Shown here piece after piece: positions 5,938 to 12,116 of a stretch of DNA of 14,825 nt. The notes beneath the pieces are model-generated. The model made no database searches. It saw only the letters and a program-made list of their open reading frames with translations, and was not told the DNA's origin. The position numbers were made by a program, and so were the translations under genes. Origin of the DNA: Conexivisphaera sp049976725 (GTDB taxonomy: Archaea; Thermoproteota; Nitrososphaeria; Conexivisphaerales; Conexivisphaeraceae); assembly GCA_049976725.1 (NCBI GenBank), contig JBMFHR010000022.1, positions 1 through 14,825 on the forward strand, written 5' to 3'. Every line of letters begins with the position of its first letter. The stretch's first letter is position 1.

Positions 5938-7547
5938 GAATAAGCCTGCGCGCCCTCCTCGCCTCCGTCCTGGCCGCGGCTCTCCTGGCATCCGCGGCCC
6001 TGCCGGCGGCCGCGCAGCTCCCCACGACCGTGCCTCCGGTCGTCCTGTCGTACTATGGTTGGGGGACCCCGTCGTCCCCGCTCTACCCGTCGCCGGGCGC
6101 CGGCCAGGTGCCCTTCACGGTGGAGGTGGTGGCCAATCCCGCGGAAGACGGCGCGCCCACGGTGGTGAACTACGCCACGCTCAACCTGACGGGGACGCCG
6201 CTGACGAACTCGAGCGGGGGCCTCCTGGCGACGGCGGCGCCGGCCCAGGTCTCGTCGGGCGCGTACTACCTCACCTTCTACCTGCAGGTGCCCCCGACCG
6301 CGCTCCCGGGCACTTACACCGCCGCGCTGGACGTCTACTACAGCCAGACGCGCACGACATCCTCGTCCAGTGGGGTCACGACCACCGTGGACTACTACGT
6401 GTACGCAGAGAACGTCACGGCGACCATCTACCGGAGGCCCTCGGTCACGGTGCTCGTCTCCGCCCCCGCCATCTACGCGGGCCAGACGGGATCCCTCGTC
6501 GTCGCCGTGGAGAACGGGGGCGACTCCACAATCAGCGACCTTTCCGTCGCGGTCCAGTCCTCGCTTCCGCTCGTGGGCGGCAACTCTAGCTCCCTCGCCG
6601 AGCTGGCCCCCGGATCCTCAGCCGATTTCTCGTTCTCGGTGCTGGCGCCCCAGGCCCCGGGCTACTACCCCGTGCAGGTTATCGTGGGCTACCGGTACGG
6701 GGGAATCCAGTACTCGTCCGCGTACTACGCGAACGCGGACGTGATATCGCCTGTCGGGTCGCTCTACGCGTACGCGACGCCCTCGACGATACCATACCAG
6801 AGGAACGACACGGTGACCGTGCACGTGGTCAACGGGCTGAGCGGCCCCGTGAGCGATGTCGTCGTGTCGGTGGAGCCCTCCCAGTACCTCTTCGTCGCGC
6901 AGGGCTACGGGCAGTTCCGGCTGGGATCCATGGCACCGGGCGCGTCCTCGGCGATAACCCTGAGCGTGATACCCCTGGCTTCGTCACCGGGGCCCTCGCT
7001 GATCGAGCTCCAGGCATCCTACGTGGACCCCGGGGGTGTGCAGCGGCAGACGGTGCTCACGGTCCCGATATACCTGGAGGGGCTGGCCGCGGTGAGCTTC
7101 AGCCAGGTGTCCGTCTCGGGCGCGCTGTATCCCGGCGCCCCGGTCACAGTGTCGGGCATGCTGCTCAACACCGGCACCGACGAGGCATACTACGGCTCGC
7201 TGTACGTCAACGGCTCCGTGGTGCAGGGAGCGCAGCCCGAGTACATAGGGAACCTGCCCACGAACTCGCCCACGCCGTTCAGTGCGTCCTTCGAGGTGTC
7301 CCCGGACGCCGCCCCCGGGTTCCACACGGTGAGCCTGGTGTTCTCCTACCAGGACGAGCTGGGACACGCGTACGCGGTCTCGTACCCGCTCACGGTGCAG
7401 GTACTCTCGGCCCCGCCGGCCCAGCCCACGGGCCACGCGCGCGGACGCCCGACCGCGACCTACGCGCTCGCCGCGGCCGCCGCGGCGATCGTGGCAGCTG
7501 TGGCCGTGGCCATGGCGGTGCGCCGCCGCGGGAGGCCCCCGGCTTGA
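5934..7547 (+). CDS. Secreted, membrane-anchored Ig-like repeat protein
   Basis: A 537-residue extracytoplasmic protein. It has an N-terminal signal peptide (residues 1-27, positive start, Ala/Leu core, likely cleavage after AAA before Q28). The long outer part is rich in Ser, Thr, Tyr, Val and Pro, followed by one C-terminal membrane helix (about 509-529) and a basic RRRGRPPA tail inside. Repeated phrases such as V-x-V-x-N-G-G/T-D and L-x-P-G-S-S-A-x-F/I, each ending a beta sandwich, suggest several Ig-like modules of the NEW3/CARDB/COG1361 kind. Many N-x-S/T sites could be glycosylated. GGAGGTGG seven bases upstream is a good ribosome-binding site, and GTGA overlaps the ATPase stop. Genes of this architecture beside MacB-type ATPase and permease genes are known in archaea; it may take the place of the MacA adaptor. 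Exact function unknown. It could alternatively be an S-layer-associated binding protein. Confidence 0.78.
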   Translation: MRISLRALLASVLAAALLASAALPAAAQLPTTVPPVVLSYYGWGTPSSPLYPSPGAGQVPFTVEVVANPAEDGAPTVVNYATLNLTGTPLTNSSGGLLATAAPAQVSSGAYYLTFYLQVPPTALPGTYTAALDVYYSQTRTTSSSSGVTTTVDYYVYAENVTATIYRRPSVTVLVSAPAIYAGQTGSLVVAVENGGDSTISDLSVAVQSSLPLVGGNSSSLAELAPGSSADFSFSVLAPQAPGYYPVQVIVGYRYGGIQYSSAYYANADVISPVGSLYAYATPSTIPYQRNDTVTVHVVNGLSGPVSDVVVSVEPSQYLFVAQGYGQFRLGSMAPGASSAITLSVIPLASSPGPSLIELQASYVDPGGVQRQTVLTVPIYLEGLAAVSFSQVSVSGALYPGAPVTVSGMLLNTGTDEAYYGSLYVNGSVVQGAQPEYIGNLPTNSPTPFSASFEVSPDAAPGFHTVSLVFSYQDELGHAYAVSYPLTVQVLSAPPAQPTGHARGRPTATYALAAAAAAIVAAVAVAMAVRRRGRPPA

Positions 7548-8761
7548 ACGCGCTGGACGCGCTCGCCTTCGCGCTGAAGGCCCTAAGGGACAGGAAGATC
7601 AGGTCCGCCCTCACGATAGTAGGCATAATGATAGGGCCGGCCGCCGTCATCGGGATAACGTCGCTGACCGGTGGCTACAGCGCCCAGATAACGTCGCAGC
7701 TGCTGAAGCTGGGCACGAACACGGTGCTGGTCACGCCCTCCAGCGGCTACACGCTGACGCAGAGGGACGTGCAGTTGATCTCGTCGATTCCCGGCGTCGC
7801 GGGCGCCTACCCCTTCTACGAGGTGCCGGCGTACATTGAGACGCCCGCGGGGAGGGAGGCCGTGAACGTGGTCGCGATAGATCCCCAGGGCCTCGTGAGG
7901 ACCCTCCCGGGCCTCCAGCTGATGGCCGGGTCCCTCCCGCCACCCACGGGGGCCCCGGAGGCCGTGCTTGGGTACTACGTCGCGAACCCCCAGAACACGC
8001 TGATGCCCAGGTACTCGGTGGGCGGCGTGATCCACTTGGACGTCACGACGCCGGGCGGCGTCGTGTCCAAGAGCTTCCTGATATCCGGCGTGTTCCGTGA
8101 GGTCGGCCCCACGTTCATAGCGGACCTCGACCAATCCGTGTTCGTCCCGTTGGCGGCCGGCAGGGAGCTCACGGGCAGCCCGTATTACTCGGGGATACTC
8201 GTCTACGTGTCCAGCTCCGGCGCGGTGAACGCGACGGAGGTCAGGATAAAGGAGATCTACGGCAACCGCGTCCAGGCGCTCTCGACCCAGATGGGGATAA
8301 GCGTGGCCAACTCGATAATCGGGTTCCTCAACATGCTCCTGGTCTCCGCTGCCGGCGTCTCCTTCCTCGTGGCGTTCGTCGGCGTCACCACCACGATGTA
8401 CACGAGCGTCGTGGAGAGGACGAGGGAGATAGGGATCCTGAAGGCCCTAGGCTTCACGAACGGCGACGTGGTGCTGATGTTCCTCGCAGAGTCCGCCGTG
8501 ATGGGCCTCCTGGGCGGCCTCGCGGGCCTGGCGCTCGGCGTGGGCGTGTCTTACGCCCTCGTCGCCATCGTGCCGGCCATGGGGGCCCACGTCGGGGGCG
8601 GTGGGCAGGGCCCATCGCTCGGCGCCGTGAGCCCCGCGCTCTCCCCAGCCGCCATGGCGGCCACGCTGGCGCTCTCCGTCGCCATAGGGCTGGTGGCGGG
8701 GCTCGTGCCAGCTTACAGGGCCGCCAGGATGGACCCCGTGGTCGCGCTCAGGCACGAGTGA
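7544..8761 (+). CDS. ABC transporter permease, FtsX/MacB type
   Basis: The membrane partner of the ATPase at 5227. The 405 residues follow the MacB plan: a short cytoplasmic helix (LKALRDRKIRSALTIVGI), first membrane helix about 22-42, a large extracytoplasmic MacB_PCD-like domain (about 45-250), then three membrane helices in the last 150 residues. The FtsX signatures are present: ERTREIGILKALG between helices 2 and 3, and AYRAARMDPVVALRHE at the C-terminus. The TTG start overlaps the stop of the surface protein gene (TTGA), giving a fully coupled operon of three. MacB proteins work as dimers that move substrates or transmit force from the cytoplasm to outer partners; with no outer membrane in archaea, the surface protein encoded just before is the obvious partner. 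No terminator is recognised after it. Confidence 0.9.
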   Translation: MNALDALAFALKALRDRKIRSALTIVGIMIGPAAVIGITSLTGGYSAQITSQLLKLGTNTVLVTPSSGYTLTQRDVQLISSIPGVAGAYPFYEVPAYIETPAGREAVNVVAIDPQGLVRTLPGLQLMAGSLPPPTGAPEAVLGYYVANPQNTLMPRYSVGGVIHLDVTTPGGVVSKSFLISGVFREVGPTFIADLDQSVFVPLAAGRELTGSPYYSGILVYVSSSGAVNATEVRIKEIYGNRVQALSTQMGISVANSIIGFLNMLLVSAAGVSFLVAFVGVTTTMYTSVVERTREIGILKALGFTNGDVVLMFLAESAVMGLLGGLAGLALGVGVSYALVAIVPAMGAHVGGGGQGPSLGAVSPALSPAAMAATLALSVAIGLVAGLVPAYRAARMDPVVALRHE

Positions 8762-8797
8762 GCCCCCGAACGTGGCTCAACATATCACAATATTTAC

Positions 8798-8808
8798 CGG
8801 AATTTCCG
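8798..8808 (+). promoter_or_regulatory. Palindrome upstream of the kor promoter
   Basis: CGGAA-T-TTCCG, a perfect 5-base inverted repeat about one central base, 43 bases before the kor TATA box in an AT-rich stretch. The position suits an activator site. No family can be assigned. Confidence 0.35.
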
Positions 8809-8850
8809 ATAGAAAGCCATTACTGGCCGGGAAGGCAATGTGGAAAACGG

Positions 8851-8857
8851 TTTTATA
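8851..8857 (+). promoter_or_regulatory. TATA box for korDABC
   Basis: TTTTATA, preceded by purine-rich GGAAAACGG. It lies inside the longest possible korD frame, so the GTG codons at 8840 and 8858 would be upstream of or within the promoter. GTG 8885 is 33 bases from TTTATA (8852), slightly beyond the usual spacing. Confidence 0.65.
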
Positions 8858-8862
8858 GTGAC

Positions 8863-8876
8863 GGGGGTCGGCCCCC
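8863..8876 (+). promoter_or_regulatory. Inverted repeat between kor TATA box and start
   Basis: GGGGG-TCGG-CCCCC lies between the TATA box and the expected transcription start (about 8880). This is where archaeal repressors commonly block polymerase recruitment. It may also be a chance product of GC-rich DNA. Confidence 0.3.
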
Positions 8877-8884
8877 ACTCGGAG

Positions 8885-9166
8885 GTGGTCGCTTCGCCCC
8901 CGAAGGCGTACGAGATAGTGGTGATAGGCGATCGTTGCAAGGAGTGCTCGCTCTGCATAAACGTGTGCCCCAAGGACGTGCTGGCCAGGGGCCAGAAGAT
9001 GAACAGGAAGGGGTATCGGGCCACCGTGCCCGTGAAGCCCGACGCCTGCGTCGGCTGCAGGGTCTGCGAGTGGGCCTGCCCCGACTTCGCGCTCTTCGTC
9101 AGGCCCTCCGAGGAGGCCGTGGGCCGCGTCGTCTGGACGGACGAGGTGCAGGTGATAAGGCAGTGA
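8885..9166 (+). CDS. korD: 2-oxoglutarate:ferredoxin oxidoreductase, delta subunit
   Basis: The small electron-transfer subunit of the complex. In 93 residues it carries two classic [4Fe-4S] motifs, C-x2-C-x2-C-x3-C-P: C18, C21, C24, C28 and C55, C58, C61, C65, the pattern of dicluster ferredoxins. It would pass electrons between the core of the enzyme and free ferredoxin. The frame can be extended to GTG 8840, but a TATA box (8851-8857) lies in that stretch; GTG 8885 is the first start at a sensible distance and gives a normal korD length. GTG 8858 remains possible. The TGA overlaps the GTG of korA (GTGA). The order D-A-B-C with these subunit sizes matches the four-subunit Kor enzymes of methanogens and other archaea. 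Confidence 0.88.
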   Translation: MVASPPKAYEIVVIGDRCKECSLCINVCPKDVLARGQKMNRKGYRATVPVKPDACVGCRVCEWACPDFALFVRPSEEAVGRVVWTDEVQVIRQ

Positions 9167-10323
9167 GGGCCGAGTTCCTGGACTCGAACCAGGCGGTCGC
9201 CGAGGGCGCGATGGCCGCCGGGCTGGGCGTCTACGTCGGCTACCCCATCACGCCATCGAGCGACATGTTCGAGTACCTCTCGGAGGAGCTGCCCAGGAGG
9301 GGCGGCGTCGTCTTCCAGGCGGAGGACGAGATCGCGTCCATAAACGCCCTGGTCGGCGCCTCGCTCGCCGGCGCCAAGGCCATGACCGCCACCAGCGGCC
9401 CTGGGTTCAGCCTCATGATGGAGGGCATAGGCTTCGCCGCAATGGTCGAGGCCCCCCTCCTGGTCGTGGACGTCATGAGGGCCGGCCCCAGCACCGGGAT
9501 AGCCACCCAGATAGGGCAGGGAGATATTCTCCAGGCACGCTGGGGATCGCACGGCGTCTACAACCTGGTGGCGTACGCGCCCGCCAGCGCTCAGGAGGCA
9601 TACGACTACGCGATCAAGTCATTCAACGCCGCCTACACCGTTAGGACCCCCGTCATCCTGATGACGGACGCGGTCCTGGCGCACACGAGGGAGAAGGTCG
9701 TCCTCAGGGACCCCGGGGAGCTCGAGATAGTGGGCCGCAAGAAGCCCACCGTCCCGCCCGAGCAGTACAGGCCCTACCGTCCCGACCCGGAGGACCTCGT
9801 GCCCCCGATGGCCTTCTACGGTGAGGGCTATCACCCGATAGCCGAGAGCCTCACCCACGACGAGAGGGGCTACTACAAGACGGACGACGAGGTCCACCGC
9901 GCGCTCGTCGAGCGCCTGGTCAGGAAGATAGAGGTGAATAAGGGAAAGCTAGTGGCGTCCAGGAGCTACTTCGCGGAGGACGCGGAGGTGCTCTTCGTCG
10001 CCATCGGGTCGATGGCCAGGAACCTCCTCGCGCTCGTCAGGGAGCTGAGGGGGCGCGGCGTCAGGGCCGGCCTCTTCCGCCCGATATCCCTGTGGCCGTT
10101 CGACGACGAGTCGTTCATCAGGGCGGCGGCGCGCGCCAGGTACATCGTGACGGCCGAGCTGAACCAGGGCCAGCTGTACCAGATAGTGAAGTGGGCGCTC
10201 TGGGATAACAGAGATAAGGTGGCGAACCCGACGGTCCTCAACTTGAGCATGCCCTACCCTACCCTGCCCTCGCCGGACGAGATGCTCGGCGAGATAGAAT
10301 CGAGGGGGTGGAAGCTTTGGTGA
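9163..10323 (+). CDS. korA: 2-oxoglutarate:ferredoxin oxidoreductase, alpha subunit
   Basis: Large subunit of the thiamine-diphosphate enzyme that joins 2-oxoglutarate and CoA to succinyl-CoA and CO2 with reduced ferredoxin. The 386 residues contain the pyrimidine-domain signature GYPITPSS (26-33), EDEIASINALVGAS (54-67), TSGPG (77-81) and the MRAGPSTG motif (105-112). Domain II with its Rossmann-like core follows near 305-375. In most relatives GPSTG is followed by x-PT; here it reads IAT. The start is GTG 9163, overlapping the korD stop (GTGA). The same frame is open back to 8758, but that part overlaps korD out of frame and is not protein-like. KorA and the related branched-chain (Vor) and other 2-oxoacid enzymes are similar; Kor is preferred on subunit layout, but substrate is not proven by sequence. 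Confidence 0.88.
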   Translation: MRAEFLDSNQAVAEGAMAAGLGVYVGYPITPSSDMFEYLSEELPRRGGVVFQAEDEIASINALVGASLAGAKAMTATSGPGFSLMMEGIGFAAMVEAPLLVVDVMRAGPSTGIATQIGQGDILQARWGSHGVYNLVAYAPASAQEAYDYAIKSFNAAYTVRTPVILMTDAVLAHTREKVVLRDPGELEIVGRKKPTVPPEQYRPYRPDPEDLVPPMAFYGEGYHPIAESLTHDERGYYKTDDEVHRALVERLVRKIEVNKGKLVASRSYFAEDAEVLFVAIGSMARNLLALVRELRGRGVRAGLFRPISLWPFDDESFIRAAARARYIVTAELNQGQLYQIVKWALWDNRDKVANPTVLNLSMPYPTLPSPDEMLGEIESRGWKLW

Positions 10324-11183
10324 TGCTGGAGCAGAGGCCCTCGCACCCGCTGGACGCCTACATGAGGACGGACAGGCTGCCCCACATATGGTGCCCCGGG
10401 TGCGGGATCGGGATCGCGCTGCAGCAGTTCCTGTGGGCGGTCAAGGAGCTCCACGAGGAGGGGAAGCTGGACCCGAACAGGATAGTGTTCACCACCGGGA
10501 TAGGCTGCACGGGCCGCGCGTCCGGCTTCGTCAAGTTCGACAGCGCCCACACCCCGCACGGCCGCGCGATACCCTTCGCGGTGGGCGTCAAGCTGGCGAA
10601 CCCGAGCCTCATACCGGTCGTCTTCAGCGGTGACGGTGACATAGCCTCCATAGGCGGCAACCACCTGATCCACGCCGCCAGGAGGAACTTCGACATGCTC
10701 GTGATAATGGTGAACAACATGACCTACGGGCTGACGGGCGGCCAGCTCGCGCCCACGACGCCCTACTCCGTCTACTCGACCACGACCCCCATGGGTAACC
10801 CCGAGCGCCCGATCGACGCGACGAGGGTTGTCTACTCGATATCGCCCAACTTCGTCGCCAGGATGAGCATAACCCACCCCAACCTGATACGCGAGACGGT
10901 CAAGAAGGCGCTGCTCATGAAGGGCTTCAGGTGGATAGAGGTCCTCTCGACGTGCCCCGAGATATTCGGCAGGCACATAAACATGAGGGATCCGTTCGAG
11001 CTATACTCGCGCCTCAAGAAGGTGGTCAAGTTCAAGAGGATCTCGAACGCGGACGAGATAAAGTACGACTGGAACAATGAGATAACCTGCGGCGTCTTCC
11101 TGGAGAAGAACGACCCGAGCTACATGGAGAGCTACCTGAGCATGTACGGCCTCAAGGAGAAGCTGGGGGTGCTCTCGCCGTGA
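10320..11183 (+). CDS. korB: 2-oxoglutarate:ferredoxin oxidoreductase, beta subunit
   Basis: The subunit that binds thiamine diphosphate and magnesium and holds the inner iron-sulphur cluster. Its 287 residues show WCPGCG (24-29), the ThDP motif beginning GDGD at 104 and closing with NN at 132-133, and the YGLTGGQ segment (136-142). C25, C28, C63 (in GIGCTGR) and C212 (in STCPE) correspond to the four ligands of the proximal [4Fe-4S] cluster. Start choice is between TTG 10317, GTG 10320 and ATG 10323, which follow each other directly. GTG 10320 is preferred: it forms the GTGA overlap used elsewhere in the operon and sits eight bases behind GGGGTGG. It overlaps korA by four bases and korC overlaps its own stop in the same way. 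Confidence 0.9.
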   Translation: MMLEQRPSHPLDAYMRTDRLPHIWCPGCGIGIALQQFLWAVKELHEEGKLDPNRIVFTTGIGCTGRASGFVKFDSAHTPHGRAIPFAVGVKLANPSLIPVVFSGDGDIASIGGNHLIHAARRNFDMLVIMVNNMTYGLTGGQLAPTTPYSVYSTTTPMGNPERPIDATRVVYSISPNFVARMSITHPNLIRETVKKALLMKGFRWIEVLSTCPEIFGRHINMRDPFELYSRLKKVVKFKRISNADEIKYDWNNEITCGVFLEKNDPSYMESYLSMYGLKEKLGVLSP

Positions 11184-11716
11184 GCGAGTCCAAGCACGAG
11201 ATAGTGATAGCCGGCAGGGGAGGCCAGGGGATACAGTTGGCCGGCTACATACTGGGGAAGGCGCTGGTCTCCGAGGGCTACTACGTGGTCAACTCGGAGG
11301 AGTACAGCGCGGAGACCAGGGGAGGGGACTCGAAGGCGGAGCTCATAGTCGCCAGGGACGAGGAGCCGGACCTGCTGACCGTGCGGAGGGCTGACCTGGC
11401 GGTCTTCATGTACACGGACCAGATGTCGAAGTACTACAAGCTCGTGGACAGGTCGGCGACGCTCCTGCTGGACTCCACGTTCATAAAGGAGGCGCCGAAG
11501 GAGGCCGGGAAGGTCCTGATGGCCCCATTCACCGAGGTGGCGGAGAAGAGGGTGGGCAACATAAGGACCGCGAACATGGTGATGCTGGGCTACTTCGCCG
11601 CGAAGACGCGCCTGGTCAGCCTCGACGCGCTCATCGAGGCCATGAAGTCCGTGACCAACCCCAAGTGGGTCGAGGTCAACACCAGCGCTCTGAGGGCCGG
11701 CTACGAGCTCGAGTGA
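11180..11716 (+). CDS. korC: 2-oxoglutarate:ferredoxin oxidoreductase, gamma subunit
   Basis: The 178-residue gamma subunit, of the POR_N-gamma/KorC family, which closes the active site of the complex. The N-terminal strand and loop IVIAGRGGQGI (8-18) and the SEEYSAETRGGDSKAELI segment (about 40-57) are the family hallmarks; residues 144-178 form the usual C-terminal helices. GTG overlaps the korB stop (GTGA), with GGGGGTG eight bases upstream as ribosome-binding site. It is the last gene of the operon. Behind it lies a 105-base gap with several inverted repeats and then the 3' end of the convergent tRNA gene. No T-run terminator is visible. Confidence 0.9.
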   Translation: MSESKHEIVIAGRGGQGIQLAGYILGKALVSEGYYVVNSEEYSAETRGGDSKAELIVARDEEPDLLTVRRADLAVFMYTDQMSKYYKLVDRSATLLLDSTFIKEAPKEAGKVLMAPFTEVAEKRVGNIRTANMVMLGYFAAKTRLVSLDALIEAMKSVTNPKWVEVNTSALRAGYELE

Positions 11717-11741
11717 GAGCGATAGCGATCACGGGCGTTCC

Positions 11742-11775
11742 TTGACAGATCGCCCACCTGTCAATGATCATGACA
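11742..11775 (+). repeat. Cluster of TTGACA-type inverted repeats behind korC
   Basis: TTGACAG (11742-11748) and CTGTCAA (11758-11764) form a perfect seven-base inverted repeat with a nine-base loop. A further TGACA follows at 11771-11775, and ATGATCAT (11764-11771) is an eight-base palindrome overlapping both. GATCA (11727-11731) also matches TGATC (11765-11769), so a longer stem is possible. The cluster lies 25 bases behind the korC stop and ahead of the 3' end of the tRNA-Met gene. It may be a transcript-end hairpin, an operator, or the trace of an integration site. Confidence 0.45.
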
Positions 11776-11821
11776 CACTATTCCCTCTTAGGATATAGTC
11801 GTGGCTATCGTGTGGATGATG

Positions 11822-11900
11822 TGGTAGCGGGGCCAGGATTCGAACCTGGGATCTCGGGGTTATGAGCCCCGCGGGATAGACCTGGCTTCCCCACCCCGCT
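11822..11900 (-). tRNA. Initiator tRNA-Met (CAT)
   Basis: A full cloverleaf of 79 bases including an encoded CCA. The acceptor AGCGGGG pairs with CCCCGCT; the D-stem is GGGA/TCCC, the anticodon stem CGGGG/CCCCG around CTCATAA, and the T-arm CCAGG-TTCGAAT-CCTGG. Two features mark it as the initiator: the A1-T72 pair and three consecutive G-C pairs (GGG/CCC) in the anticodon stem. No intron is present. A TATA box lies at 11926-11933, so almost no 5' leader is expected. Confidence 0.95.
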
Positions 11901-11925
11901 GGGCTCCACGATGTGATCGCCCTCG

Positions 11926-11933
11926 TATATAAA
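11926..11933 (-). promoter_or_regulatory. TATA box for initiator tRNA-Met
   Basis: TTTATATA on the minus strand, starting 33 bases before the tRNA 5' end, with purine-rich GAGAAC just upstream as a likely TFB element. It sits in the 105-base spacer between the two divergent tRNA genes. Confidence 0.75.
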
Positions 11934-11973
11934 GTTCTCTCGAATGTGGTCCGCGCGGGCGGGGGCGCAACGC

Positions 11974-11981
11974 TAATTTAA
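11974..11981 (+). promoter_or_regulatory. TATA box for tRNA-Leu and the topoisomerase
   Basis: TAATTTAA begins 32 bases before the tRNA-Leu 5' end. No second TATA box lies at a suitable distance from the topoisomerase start, so this promoter probably serves both. Confidence 0.65.
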
Positions 11982-12005
11982 CACCGGCTCGCTGATCGGC
12001 CGCGA

Positions 12006-12091
12006 GCGGGGGTTGCCGAGCGGTCAAAGGCGCGGGACTGAGGCTCCCGTCCCGCAGGGGTTCGTGGGTTCGAATCCCACCCCCCGCACCA
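12006..12091 (+). tRNA. tRNA-Leu (GAG)
   Basis: A type II tRNA of 86 bases including an encoded CCA. The acceptor GCGGGGG pairs with CCCCCGC. The D-arm contains CCGAGCGGTCAAAGG. The anticodon stem CGGGA/TCCCG encloses the loop CTGAGGC with anticodon GAG, reading CUC and CUU leucine codons. A long variable arm follows (CCGCAGGGGTTCG region), then the T-arm GTGGG-TTCGAAT-CCCAC. No intron. The topoisomerase start codon is only 25 bases after the CCA. Confidence 0.95.
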
Positions 12092-12116
12092 CCCGGGCCG
12101 CGCAGGTGGAGCCCCC

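Noticed and set aside
8840..8884. Upstream part of the korD frame
   Set aside because: The GTG codons at 8840 and 8858 lie before or in the TATA box, so they would not be in the transcript from that promoter. Kept only as an alternative.
8758..9162. N-terminal extension of korA, overlapping the permease stop
   Set aside because: It covers korD out of frame; the overlap is explained by codon bias, and korA homologues begin near 9163.
11742..11747. TTGACA as a bacterial -35 box
   Set aside because: The genome is archaeal by all other signs, there is no matching TATAAT 17 bases on, and the motif is part of an inverted repeat.
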